Below are positions 36,082-49,800 of a stretch of 64,000 nucleotides of DNA, piece after piece. Where the stretch lies: assembly GCF_029227915.1 (NCBI RefSeq), contig NC_079884.1:20832001-20896000 (forward strand). The letters run 5' to 3'. Every line of letters begins with the position of its first letter. Positions within the stretch are counted from its first letter, which is position 1. This stretch comes from Hydractinia symbiolongicarpus (lineage: Eukaryota; Cnidaria; Hydrozoa; Anthoathecata; Hydractiniidae). The notes under the pieces are model-generated. The model did no database searches, was not told the origin of the DNA, and saw only the letters and a list, made by a program, of their open reading frames with translations. The position numbers and the translations under genes were made by a program.

Positions 36082-36580
36082 CTATGCATTTAATTTTTCG
36101 TTGAGTTCTTTTTCTAACTGCTTCCACAAGGAAAAATAGTGGCGTGATGTTTTCGCGTAATACTCGCACGGATACACTCGCACGGATACAAACACCTGAT
36201 GTTTGACTTTGTCCGCATGAACTTCTTCTGCTTTGAGGGATTGGAAACTAAGAGCATAAAACAACATTCTAACAAGAAAATTTTTGTTGTAACGACTTGT
36301 TATTTACACTCTGTGACTGTTGGGAAGGGATGCTCACTATACACTGTTATCACAGCACTCATCTGCTTTTTTGTCAAGGTAGTAGCCACCATTAAACCTC
36401 GACGAGGTTTGAGCCACAATTTCATCCAAGGACACGAAATTATTTTAAAGAAAATCAGTTAAAAAAAGGAAACGCACCTGTTCTAACAATATAAAACTTT
36501 CTTCTTATGCTTCGAAGTGAATTAGCCGATCCACTTCCATTCACACCAGTACCAATAACACACACATCATACGTGGTCAT
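36082..36580 (-). pseudogene. FAD-dependent sarcosine/amino-acid oxidase-like pseudogene, 5' two exons
   Basis: Exon 1 (36478-36580) encodes MTTYDVCVIGTGVNGSGSAN.., a Rossmann FAD-binding start with GxGxxGS, closest by eye to peroxisomal sarcosine oxidase (PIPOX). Exon 2 (from 36247, acceptor ctcttag) continues in phase to ..RCLYPCE, where a 14-bp unit, ACTCGCACGGATAC on the plus strand, is duplicated exactly in tandem (36162-36175 and 36176-36189). After the duplication the family-like sequence resumes in another frame (YYAKTSRHYFSLWKQLEKEL) and then meets TAG at 36082-36084. The remaining some 300 residues of the enzyme are not seen downstream. A frameshift, a stop and the missing 3' part indicate a dead fragment. 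Confidence 0.7.
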
Positions 36581-37399
36581 GTTTACCCTAAATTTATATA
36601 ATGATATGAACGGTACGTCGATAAAATTTAAGTGCATAACGTATGCATTTGATCGTCACTATGTAATCATTCTCATACCCAGGCGTTTCGATCTGGGTTG
36701 TGAAAAAAGAATAACCAATGTAAATAATTAATATATAATGATATACATTATATAATTTATTAAATAATATGTAACATTTATAGTGGTGGAGCCGTGATGG
36801 AATTTTTTCATGCGTATGCATTGCGATTTTGTTGCATTGCACGCGCAAAAATTTTTGTAACGTGGCACCGGGCATACTTTCTCCCTTTTTTTTCATTCAA
36901 TATAGCAAAATCTAACGTGCAGAATTTTATACAGAATTAAAGAAACAGGCAATTTTCGTCAAAGTAATTTGTTTAAAATTGCAGAAATTATTACACACTA
37001 GGCTATGTTCTGTAAAATATACATCCAGACATCTGTTCTAACAGGCATATAAAAATTCATATAATTTTCTCTCTCTTTCCACAGATTTTATATCGGTGTA
37101 TGCATTTCGCTGCACAGGCTGCGTGACGACAATCTGTTTGATGCAACAAAATTGAATTGTATGCGCATGAAAAAATCGCACCGTGACTCAAGCGCTATAG
37201 TCACCAGCGTTTTACTCAAAATGCAACATGAGGATAAGCTTATTTAGATGTGGCATTTAATTTTATAAATCCCCTTCGCTTACTTATATGTGGTACTTAA
37301 TTTTATAAATCCCCTTCTACCACTAAGATAACAAAAAAGTCGTGTCGTTAATATCAAATCGTTAATTTCCACAAATCTTCTATCCTGGCTAATTACGTG

Positions 37400-37645
37400 C
37401 ACTGGTAACAAAGTTGTTTACATTAACTGTAAGCAAGTTGCTTACATACACTGACAAAGTTCTTCGTATACATTGGTAACAAAGCTGCTTATATATATTG
37501 TGAACGGAGATACTTACACTGGTAACAAAGTTGCTTACCTATACTGTGAACAAAGGTGCTCATATACACTGGTAACGAAGTTGTTTATACACACTGTGAA
37601 TAAAATTATTTATATACACTTGTAACGAAGTTGCTTACGTGAACA
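37400..37645. repeat. Minisatellite of about 28 bp units
   Basis: About nine degenerate units alternate between ACTGGTAACAAAGTTGCTTA-like and ACTGTGAACAAAGGTGCTCA-like versions, giving a higher-order period near 56 bp. It lies 230 bp beyond the BAG6 stop codon. Just left, at about 37,250-37,320, a unit of roughly 37 bp is duplicated. Confidence 0.78.
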
Positions 37646-37859
37646 CACTTGATAATACGCAAAAATTAACAATATTTAACAGTTTGCGAAGTAATTTAAA
37701 GATAACAGTACAACATAACTTCAAATTTGGTTCCGACCATTTTATTTTATTGACCGAGTAAATACCGGGCAAGTTTTAATGGGTGTTCGTGAAGCTTCAA
37801 TAACTAATAAATATACAAAAAGATTATATTTAGTGAAGCCCAAGCCTGTACATGCATTT

Positions 37860-37865
37860 TTTATT
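37860..37865 (-). terminator. BAG6 polyadenylation signal AATAAA
   Basis: AATAAA on the minus strand, 13 nt after the BAG6 stop codon (TAA 37878-37880). Confidence 0.5.
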
Positions 37866-37877
37866 GTTACAACATTT

Positions 37878-40800
37878 TTATTTCTTCTCCTTCATAAAAT
37901 ATTTCTCAGTATTCGGATGTTGTTTTGGTCTATAGTCGTCATCTTCTTGTAACCGACGCCGGACGTCATGACGAAATGTTGTGTCGAACATCGCTTGTAG
38001 GTTGGTATCTTCAATCTCCTTTTTAAGTTCTAGAGAAAAATTTTATTAGGAATATTGATTACTAGGACCAGTTGTTAGATAAAGACAATTTAAAACGCGG
38101 AAACCTTTTTAGTAATTTAATGATTTTTAAGTTTAATTAAACGTCTCGACTATAATGGAACACACAAGGACATAGTGCCATGGAAAACATGAGGACATCG
38201 AGACATAAACGAAAGAGTCAAATGTTTTAATAAACGTCTATGTAGATATTTACACTTTAAAGCAGACTAGATAAAAATAGATACTGAAGGAAGCAATACT
38301 ACTGCTGCAATTTGATTGGTTGTTTCGCTTAATTATATTATTATAATTATATGCGACGCATTAATATAATTATATGCGACGCAATGTTTTGATTGTACAT
38401 TGAGAACAGTAGACGGCTGCATTTCAGTAGGTAGAAAGTAACCATATTCAAAGATTCAAAGAAATTCAATCAAAAAAAAATTTTTGTGTAAAAGTTGTGC
38501 TTTTAACAAAGCGTTTTTGCACCTTTTGGATTTTTTGTTTAAAAGTCTGTGAATTTCATTAATAGCAATTTTACCATATATTGTTCTTTTTTTTACCTAC
38601 CAGAATGCGTGCGCATGCACAAAAATCCGCAAACTTTTGTAAACATACTTTCTGCCTGCAGAAGTGTTTTTATTTTTAGGTCACCTTTGTTCACATTTCT
38701 TTGAAGCTCGCCAGTTTTTTTTTTTACTTACCGTCAACATCGTGCTTTCGTTCCACGTCAGTACGTTCGACGGCCGTTTTTACGCATTCATTAACATCTA
38801 TTCTATCGGCTTCAGCGGAGTGTCGTGTCATCATCTACAATAAATATAATAAAATAATGTAAAACATTTTCCGCAACATTATTTCTGATTTTTGTCTTGA
38901 CCTCTTAAATTCAGTAGGTCTTGTTCTTACAGCTGTGACTTACAAGCAGGCCAGATAGAGGCAGCTCTTTCAGATAAAAATGATTAGTCTTGTGGTATAA
39001 AGGTTTAAGAAGACGTTATAAAATAATTCAATCCATTAGCACGCAACATGACACAAAATTACTTCACTTACCTTTCTTCGCTTGGGTGGGAGGCCGCTCA
39101 AATACGCATCACTGTAGGGTCGTTGTGGAGGCATTGATCGTTGACGTTCACCATCACGATTAATGATCACAACCCAATCCTATCGAAAAAGGATTGGTAC
39201 GATACACTCAGAGTGTTTAGTGTGATGTTCTGTTGTCAAAAAAGTAAATTTTAGCCAACTAGATTTTAATTCCATTATGCGTATTCTTTGTAAAGGTACT
39301 TCAACTTTAAATACAATGAAATCATTTAAAAGGTTTGAGATGCCTGTTTAATAGAGTGAAAAGTAAACGAGAAGAATATTTCACGTAACATTTTTGTAAG
39401 GAGTTGAATTGTGAGAATATAAGAATATAATATTGCGTTTAATACGATGCTTCGAAAATTGTACCAAGGTCTTTTAAGCTTTAGTAACTTATTACGCTCT
39501 AATAAAACAAGGCCTCCAAAGAGTAACAAACTGTTGCCTCCCTCAAGAGACACTTGACGGGCTTATAATAAAGAGAACAGAAAGAATAACAGAGATCTTG
39601 TTTATCATTAAAAGTCGCGTTGTCATCGAAACAAAACTAAAAAACTTACACTAGGTACACGTGAATGCCAGTCTTCAGGGGATGATGGACTACCCGGTTC
39701 ACTTTCTGCAGTCAGCTCAAAACCTGGGTTGTTTTCTTCCCATTTTTCATTCACATCAACCTTGTCGTCGTTTTTCTTCGTTCGTTTGGCGGCTCTGTCG
39801 TCACCAGTACCTTTGCAGGGGTTCTAAAAAGAAAAATCACAGTACACATAAGCGCAAGTATTATCAATCATATTTTCAATTTGCTCAGACATATTTGTAC
39901 TCCTAATGTTTTTAAGTAAAATTTTTGTTTGATTGACAAATATGTTTAGAAAAAAACAAAAAACCCAATCAAAGCGTATTCTGGTGTTAGAGACTAGCCT
40001 GGACGTATACTTTACTTTACAAACAATTAAACATGTTTGAGAATAATTTTCAATTTTTCATAATTTTCAATTCAATTCAACAGATTTTAGTAGACAATTA
40101 TATAATAATTGTAACAACTTCAGAAGGAACAGTCTGATTGACATAATTAAGTGTCTGTGGCTTAATTTGGAATTTTGATGAACTCTCCTTTGCAGTGTCC
40201 CTTTTAACAGCAATGCCATCAGAAATTGAAAAATACTTAAAAATCATACCTTCCTTACCGTTGCTTTAGCCCCTGGTTTTATAAGAACAGAGTTCAACTC
40301 CGAAGATGTGATATGTCGTCCAGCAGACGCCGAACGGATCCGACTAACCAACGTTTGCAAAGCCAAGTGTCGTACTGACGACGACATGTCGTCAAACATG
40401 CTTCGAACCTACATAAAATAGACACACCAGTCACTTTCTAAATGTTATTACAAAATTAAACTTAGTGTAAATTCTGAAGTCAAATCTACGAAAAATTGCA
40501 GTGTTGGTTGAACTCTATGTTACTGGTGTGATTAAAGTCACCGCTTTAGTGTTATAAAATGAAACAAGTCTCAAATTATCTTGTTGTTGTAAATTTTAGA
40601 TTTATTATGGATTTTGCTTCCTCTTGTTTTAGCACTTTAAATCCAGACACGATCCGAACTCTACATAGCTTGCTTATCTTCCTCTAACTTCAACATTGTT
40701 CATGTATATTTTATTTTAACCAAAAGGGAACGAAAAATCAATTACGAAAGCAACATCACTTCAGGCAGGCGTCAAAAACGATTTTTATAAAATTATTAAA

Positions 40801-43800
40801 GGGACGACTTCACAATCACAGAGAAAAACACCACTGGAAAAATTAAAAATAAAATTTATCACAATTAGCAAATAAATAAGACGCTTTACTGGAAATTGCA
40901 ATCTGAATTGAAATCGAAGTTAACTAACTTATTCTTTCTTTTTCCCCTCCTTCTCCTCCTCCTCCTCCTCCTCGTGTGATCTGAAGAGTAACAAAACTTA
41001 AAACATACCGAAGGTGAGTCTACAAGCGCCATCATAAATCTGTCAGCACCACCAGTGACTGAATAATCGAGAACAGCAAAACTCCACGTGGTGTAATCGA
41101 CGTACCATTCCCGTATATTTCTTGAAAAGTCTGGAGCTTAAAGAAGAAAATATGTACATCCTTGGATAGAAATTAACATTCATATAATTCAAGAACTTTT
41201 TTTCATAAATCCATTTTTCAAAAAACTAATAGACCAATAAAAGTGTTTAATTAACAGTGCGCGGATATCTTAATGCAATGTAACATAGTTACAGTCGGAG
41301 GGAAGGAAGAGCCGGCCGTTAGGATGGAATTCCCAAGGACGGTTGAAACTTCCCGTTATTTACTTACTCACTGCAAATAAAAATTACTTACTATCATTTA
41401 AAAGAAGCTGCAGCAACTTTTTAAAAAATTGAACATCGAGCGATCTTAATGTTGCTTCAAGGTCTACCTCAGCATGTACTGTTACTTGTCCCTAAATAGA
41501 CCAAATTATACAAATAGTATATTTGGAAATGAATGAATGAATGAATAAATAAATGGATGAATGAAAGAATGGATAAATGAATGAACAAATAAATGAATGA
41601 ATGAATGAATGAATAAATAAATGGATGAATGAAAGAATGGATAAATGAATGAATGAATGAATGAATGAATGAATAAATGAATGAATGAATGAATGAATGA
41701 ATGAATGAATGAATGAATGAATGAATGAATGGATGAATAAATGAATGAACGAATAAATGAATGAACGAATAAATGAATGAACACATGAAAAAATATGCAG
41801 CTAACCTCCACTTCAGTGTAAGTCTCACCCATGCTATCTGCAATTTTTTGAGCTATTTCCTAAAAATTAAATGTAAAAATTTCAGATTAATTGAAGTTTT
41901 TGATTCCCTATCGTTTTTCATGCTCTAGACAAGCAAGTATAAGCAACCAAACACTATTAGTGTTTAATGATTATATTCAAGCATTTTACAAATGACCATA
42001 GCTTTGCTAACTGCTTACAATATTTTAGACTAATTTCTTAAAGCAGGATGTCTGCTGTTCTAACAATTTCAGTTTTCAAGGTTTTTTGCTATTATTGTTG
42101 TGTTGTCTTACTACAATTTTTGCGGTTCCTCCTTTTAGGGAAAGGTATGAAAGAAAGTATACTGAATTTTTAAATCCATGGAAAAGTAAATTATTTACAG
42201 TACAAACACAACACCTCGTATCAAGAGACGATACAAAGATGTTTTCAAAACTATTTATATCTTAAGATCTAAAAATTATTTAGATCTTATTATTTCTCTA
42301 AAAATTATTAATTTCGTTTTTTTTTAGGTCCAGCATATACGATGTAACCCATGTATGCTTCATATACCACAACACAAAGACTTGTATTTGTTATTGTTTA
42401 CAATTATTTATCAGTATGATATAAATGTTGCAGACATCTAAACAGTCAATACACAGCTTTGAAAAATTGTATTGGTAAATTGCAATGGTAACGACAAAAA
42501 GATACTAACCGGTATGTTGCTTTCGTTCAACCGAGCATTGTCATTAAAATGTTTTTCAATCAGTTGACGAAAAGGTGCATGTAGACGAGCCCAGGCCTCC
42601 GTTGAAGTACCTAAACATTTTTTTAAACTGACATGATGTGTCTATTAACTTATAAAATGCTTCAGACAGTTCGAGACACATTTCGGGTCCTTGAAAATAT
42701 TAAAAATTATTAATTCGTTTTTTACAACCTCGATAAGACCTTATTTATTATAGCAATTTTTTAAACTCGCAAAGAGCAGAAGAAAAATTGTTATTTTGCT
42801 GGCTGGACAATTCATCCTGTCAACAATATGCAACAGTCCTTCCACATGACTAAATGGTTTTGGTTACACAACAAACAAGTGGATAACAAGTACAAATAAA
42901 TTGTAGTCTAGTCTTCTTATCGAATGACTATTACCAATTTCACTAAAATAGTCCACAATATCTATTTTCTACAAAAATCTCCTTCTTTAAGGAACATTTG
43001 AAAGCTAGTGCTAACAGATGCGATGTTATGCATTAAACATTTATCATTTGCAGCAGCTTCTCAATCCCTGGTTACACTTACCCATAAATAATCCAATCAA
43101 ATCATGCATTGTTAAGTTATCGGCAAGCATGTCAATGAAATCAGTCAAAAGGTCTTCTAAAAAAAAGGATAATAGGTTATAAAATACAAAGTGCTGCTTC
43201 ACTTGATTTTCATTGGTCAATACTAAATTTTTAAAATATCAAATTTAGGTGTGGTTATTACATCAGCAGATCATTAAGTGTGTGTTACCTTGTCTTGACT
43301 CAAGTATACCAAAGTTCTGACGTACAAAGTCACGTAAAGTTTCTCGTTCATTGGCTGTAAGAAAAACAACACAAATAATATTTATATAATGAAAAAAAAA
43401 ATTAAGTTCAGGGTGGTAAAATATCATTTCTTTTACATATGCATATTGTATCAGGAGATCTATTGATAATAAAAACTCTACTTAACTTTTTCCTCGTGTC
43501 AACTTGTTATTACATTTTTAGTGTAAAACAGGCCTTACAAAATTAACTTAGCTATTACGCTGTTACATAATTTTTAAGAGAAGTGAAGGGATTTTTTAAA
43601 AGATCAGAAGCAATTCCACAGCATTAAGACAACTCGTTTTCCTAAAACAACTTCATTTTTAATTCTGTCGGGACTGTCTGTAGGGGAAATAAATAAGGTT
43701 TACTTTGTTTAAGTGAAGTAAATAAGAAACTAAAGAAAAAAAGCAACTAATTCTAGTTGAATGTAACCAAAATTATTGAGTAAGTTTTTGTTGCTAAACA

Positions 43801-46800
43801 AGTAAAATAAAATTATTAAAAAAAGAACCGATGCATAAAACAACCCAAAGTATATATGGTATGGCACTTACGGAAACTTATACCACTTGCATGACCACCC
43901 ATAAAGGCTTGAAACATTTGGTGGACATCGCGGAGAATCTCTTGTGAATCTACACCATCTACATCCATGGTGTTATTGCCATTAGAAACAGGCTAAACAT
44001 AAAATAACAAATAATTAATAGGATTTGATAGCCAAGGCAATTTTTTTTTGTTATATCATAACCACATTTAATTCCATAATTTTATGAAATATATTGTATA
44101 CATACAATTCTAGGCTCTGTTTGAGCAGCCACGTTATTACTTGCACCAAAAACACCACTTAGCATATCAGATATTGTTCTCATATTGGGAACACCAGCAG
44201 TATCTAAAGTTATTGACAGAAAATGATAAAGAGAATTACATGAGATTTAAGAAACATCTACTTCAATGAATTATAAAAGAAAGATTACTTGATAGATTAG
44301 CAGTGGAAGTTTCAGTTGTACTGTTAGAAGTTGTGGTCCCATTTGACGTTGTAACTGGTCTTCCATTACCATCAATAACAATGCTACTCACTTCAGCAAC
44401 AACATGAGGTTCTCCTGGCATGTTATTACCATGAAAAAATGTTGGACCAAAGTGAAATGAATGACATGGTAACAGCATGTCTGGGTGCATGACAGATCCA
44501 TCTTGATTGTGGTGGTGGTGGTGTGGGTGTGGGCGATGGTTGTGGGTGTTATGGCGAGCACTACCTTGGGTGGCTTGATTGGCAGCTTGGTGAGCCCTCT
44601 GGTGAGCAGCTTGGTGCATACTTTGGTGGAAAGAATTATGCGTGCTCTGATGTTGACTTTGAGGCTGTTGGGGCTGACTATTCATAGTTGTTTCTGTGCT
44701 TGATGTAACAGAAGAAGTCATTGTTGGATTTGTTGGTTGGGCAGTGCTTCCTCCTGCCATGTTTTGCATGATATTTTGCATGATGTTTTGCAAACCAAAT
44801 GGCAACTGACCTCCAGGAGGTCCCTGGCCCTGATTTAGACCATCTTGTCCAATGTTAAACGTTTGTGTTGCACCATTGTTACCCGATATAACACCAACTT
44901 GGATAGAAGAATTACCACCATGCGGGGGTGGAAAAGGACTATTGCTGAAAATTGGTCCAAACATACCTTGCATGGGATGAGGACTAACTGATGTTGTTGG
45001 ATTGCTACTTACAGTTGGGGTTGTTGATTGGGTGTGAGACGAGGAAGCATATTGCATAACTGGAACTTGCACAACAGTTGAAATAGCAGCAACAGCCACT
45101 GGTGTTCTTTGCCTCACCTATTAAAAGAAATAAGATCCAATTAAAATTAGTCAACTGTAATACGACTAACATTCTTCAATTTTTTTCTAAATATAAATAA
45201 ATTTTCCTGACCCCAAAGACTCTTTCTTCCTCTAACACCCTTGAAACTTTACAAAAAAGGTACTTTATTGCAGCACCCTATTAAACTATAGAATTTGCTT
45301 TATAAAGCATGCAAATATCTCCAAGAAACTTACTGGCTGTCTTCCTGATATATTTCCTGGTTGACCAGTAGGCACCCCAGCATTGGAAGTAGCTGGGCTC
45401 TGCGCCCTTTGATTACTAGTCGTTGATGTAGACATATGAACATGAGGCATAGGTGGTGGGAACCGAACTGGAGACATTTGTGGATAGCACATGAGGGATT
45501 GCGGCGAAGGTGAATTAAAATTGAATGACAAATCTGACAGTGCATGAAACATGTGACTAAAATCATGAAAGATTTCAGCCATCTGGTCTGAAAGAAGATC
45601 ATCGCTAGGTGATCGATCCTAAAATGACAAAAAAATATGGTTATAAAGCAAAATCGTTAAACCCCACTATTTTATATCATGTTTTGTGATTCAGTGTACA
45701 CCTTTTGTTTGTAAATAATACTGTAAGTGCACTGATGAGTATTTTACTACAAAACATGTATATTGTTCCAACAGCGTAGTGATTGTTTTAAATGGTTTCT
45801 TAACAAAATAGGGCAATGTAAAAATGTTGTAAAAGTATTTTAGGTTTTACAGCAAAATACCAGAATGTAGTTTTTTATAAGCTTTAAGAAGCTTTTTTTG
45901 TTTCACAGTATGCTTTATAAAAGAAAAAAATGGCACATTCAGGAGTATTTAATTACAGTATAGCACTACAATATACCATAACATGTAACAAAATTACATT
46001 GTATTATTAGTGTATTGTATTATTAGTGATTTTACTGAGTATTTGAAATTGCAAACATGGAACAATTGTTCTCCATTATAAACATTCTAAAAAAAGAAAC
46101 TCACTGCAGCCTGGGGGTTATTAAGCAAATATGTGTATCTTTGTAAATGTGGCTGAAGATGCTGGTAGAAATGTTGAAACCTATCAAATTCGTGACCAAG
46201 TGCTTGAGGGCTCGTTCTAAAAAACAATGTATTGAGCATTTACACATTTTTAAAAACAAACTACATAGCACATATTACTAGAAATGGGTATTGCAACTAA
46301 CCATTATTTCAAGCTAAGCATTGTTCTCTGTGTCTCACCAAGGCAAGTAAAGAAAAGGGTCATTACAAAACGGTATGTCAAAACATAAAAATGACCACAC
46401 AAAACATTAAAAGCAATGACAGGCAATGAAGATTTGTAAGAATTACCTAGTGTAAAATATTGAAAAATCAACTCACTCATTAATTTCTGAAGAACTTTCT
46501 TGCTGTGTATTTTGATCGTTTTCACTTCCATCAGTTGTTGAAGTAGTGTCCATTCGTTGGGTATCTTCACTTGTCTGTTGTTCATCATTACATGTACACT
46601 GGGATGGTGACTGGTGTGTGGGCTAGAAATATTACTAGTATAGTTACTAATAGTTCCTTGTTTAAGTTATCAAGTATGAAAATAGAAGCTCTACGTTTTA
46701 TATTTTCTGGCAGCCAAAATACTGTAGTGCAATAATAATCATCTCAAGCAGAGTCATAGGGTACTATGAATGTTGAAAGGGGTGAAGACAACAGAGTTTG

Positions 46801-49800
46801 ATGTTTTTAAGAAATCCTAAATTAAACATAAAAAATAAATAGGAAAAGAGTAAAAATATGAACACAAAAAAAGATAAGATTAAAAGTTTTTTTTAATTAA
46901 TTCATTTTTAAGGAATGTAAATTAAATTCTAAAAATTGAGAGGAACAAGAAGAAAACTGAATAGAAGGTCTAAACAAGAAAGTAACATTTTTTATGCAGG
47001 AAAGTAAAAAACACACAGTCTGAAGGGACCTGATTCGTGGAAAAGTTTACATCTCAATTTTCAAACCCAACGCACCTGACTCACATGTCGTAGCAAGTGT
47101 TCAGCATGCGATAAGAAACGTCTGGCTGTTCCTATTCGGTTCTGAACGTCAGATCTTTCCTAGAAAGAATATATTATAACAAAAAATAAGTGAAACAGGA
47201 CTAAGAGTGTCATTGAAATCTTATTCTGCGTCATCAAACAAACAAAAATATTTACAGAATTCTGTGTGTGAACATTGATGTTAACATTCAGACTGTTGCC
47301 CTAAATAATAGTGAAAATAAGATAAGTAAATTTAAAAAAAAATTATCTCTGTGGTTATTTATTGTGAATAACATACCCTTTGGCTAGCAGATACATTTCC
47401 AGCACCAAATTGTGATACCAAACTATCTACTAAATGCTAAAATTAAAATAAAAGTGGGAATGAGAATCAGATTGCATGGTAGTGTATACTGGAGTAAAAC
47501 ATTGGATAAAAGCATATAATTTTTTTGTTATTTTAAAAAGCTAATAAAATAGCACTGTGTCAATCTTTTTGTGGTGTTTAAATGTATTTTAGGTTATAGG
47601 TAATCTTTCTTTCTCTGCTTTTAGTGTGTTGGTATAGGTTTAATTTAGGCTTACATTATGCTTAAGATGTGCACTCACTAACTTTCCTAATGACTAGTGA
47701 TTTTTCACTACTTTTTTACTAGATGATATGGTAATGATACTAACAAAACTATTGAACAGAAAGATAATTGTCCACAGAGTCACATTTACCTGAGCAACCC
47801 CATTAAGATTGTCTGCAGATGTGTTTAATGCTCCAATGTATACTGGCACTCCTCCATTACCAACATTTTGATTAGATGATTGTTGAGACGAGACTAGATG
47901 GGCAAAAAATAATGCAATTCAAAGAGTTAGTAAAAAAAGATGATTTTAAACAATCACAAAACCACAAAAAGGATTTTTAAAAAGTTACTGAATTTATATT
48001 TTCATATTTTTTAAAGCAGGTTTATATTATTTTGAAATAGCTGTGATACTAAAGTGAAAAGGCAATGATAAAACCCTGGAGGATCAACAGTGTATACAGT
48101 ATGGTAAGATCTCATACAGAATTTTTAGCCCTTCCACAGTTGACATTCATCCATTGTCAATGAAAATGCTGATGGGGTTCTTATAATTACCAGGTACCAT
48201 AAAAGCTGATACACTCTGAAAGATTTTTTTTAACAGCTGTTGATTAGAGGCTGAATTTTCTTGTGACATAGGGAGATAGATGATTAAAATTTACGATTAT
48301 TGATTTTAATGTTTACCGTTCGGTTGACTTCTCTCACGATTAGCTGGAGGAGGTGGGGCTCTTTCTACTAGATGAATAACGCAACCATCCACACCTAAAA
48401 TTTGTTTTGAAAATGTTAGGATAATAAAATGATATTAGCAGGTTATAAGAGAAGCAAAAAACATTAATAAATTTAAGCTAAGGATCTTTTTTTTAACTTA
48501 GGTCTATCATACTGATGGCCTTGTGGTAAAGCGTTTGCCTCCAGTGTGGAATTTCTTGGGTTAAAACTCTGGTCGAGTCATGCCAGACACTATAAAAGTG
48601 TGAATCGATCCTTTCCGTCTAAGGAGATTAGGATTGATATTTTAGAATGTTGCGTCTGCATGGCTTTTGCAGCTCAAACGGGAGCTTTAAATGCAATGTG
48701 ACCCCTTGGCAGGACCCTCATTGATAACAGTTCTATTAGAAACTGAAAAGGCTATTCTGGGTAAAAAATAAGAATAATAATGATCTGCCCACACATTGCA
48801 AATAATTTTACGCTTAATACTGCTCGCATAAAATTAGATTATTAAGCAAAATGTTTCGCAGAATATGCAATGCCTTCAACACAAAGCAGTTTGTAAAATA
48901 TTTTCATAGGAAACACAGCACATTCAGAACAATGGTAGTTTGTACAAATGTGTGGTTCTGAAATATCAAAGCAACAAAAGTAAGTCCTAAATATTGGAGG
49001 CTTTGTACACCTTATCCATAGAAGGTGTTAAATTAAATCCGCATTTTTTCAAACTTATAGGTTTGTTTTCACTTGTAGCTGCACTCCTGAATATGACAAA
49101 ATTTAAGTATTTTACGTTTGTGCTTTTTGTGGTACTATAAAAAAGTGCAGAGATGATAAAGCTTTTTGTGTTTATTAAAAGTTGGTAGTGCACTTTCTAT
49201 TGTGTTTGGAATTCACAAGATGAAACATCCCTCACAAGTTCCTGATGATAATAGCTCTGTAACAGTTTCCAAATAGTTTTAGTTGCAGTGTCTACTTTTC
49301 ATGAAACATGCATACTTTTAGCATCTATTTTTGCTAAACATATAAACAAGTTTGCTATTATGTTATTCAGCTTTGCTGTTGTGAAAGTGAATTAATTTTA
49401 TTAACTTACCAAAGATTTTTGGTTTTTTGTAATTTAATTTAAGATTTAAATGGTATAGCAGCTGCAAATTAAAACACCAAATGCACAGTTCTAACTTTTT
49501 CCTGCCAAATTTATAAAAAAATTTAAGCTATTGTTAAATGGCAGAAAAAAGATGACTTGTGACCACTCATGCAAACTAAATGCATGAGTCTTTTAAATCA
49601 CACATGAATTGCTCATCATAAAGATAAATTTACATGTAATTGAGCTCTTGTAAGGGTAAATATGTAAGGGGAAATGACTGGATCTCAACAGAAAGAAGAC
49701 TTAAATTGACTCCTTATTATATGAACCACTACTGTTTTGCTCTCATTTTTTTATCATGAAGCAATCATTAGTAATACCCTGTATTGACAAAACAAGTGAT

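Noticed and set aside
41469-41843. Open frames encoding long Ser-Phe-Ile-His repeats
   Set aside because: They are translations of the ATGA microsatellite in a BAG6 intron, open only because the repeat lacks stops.
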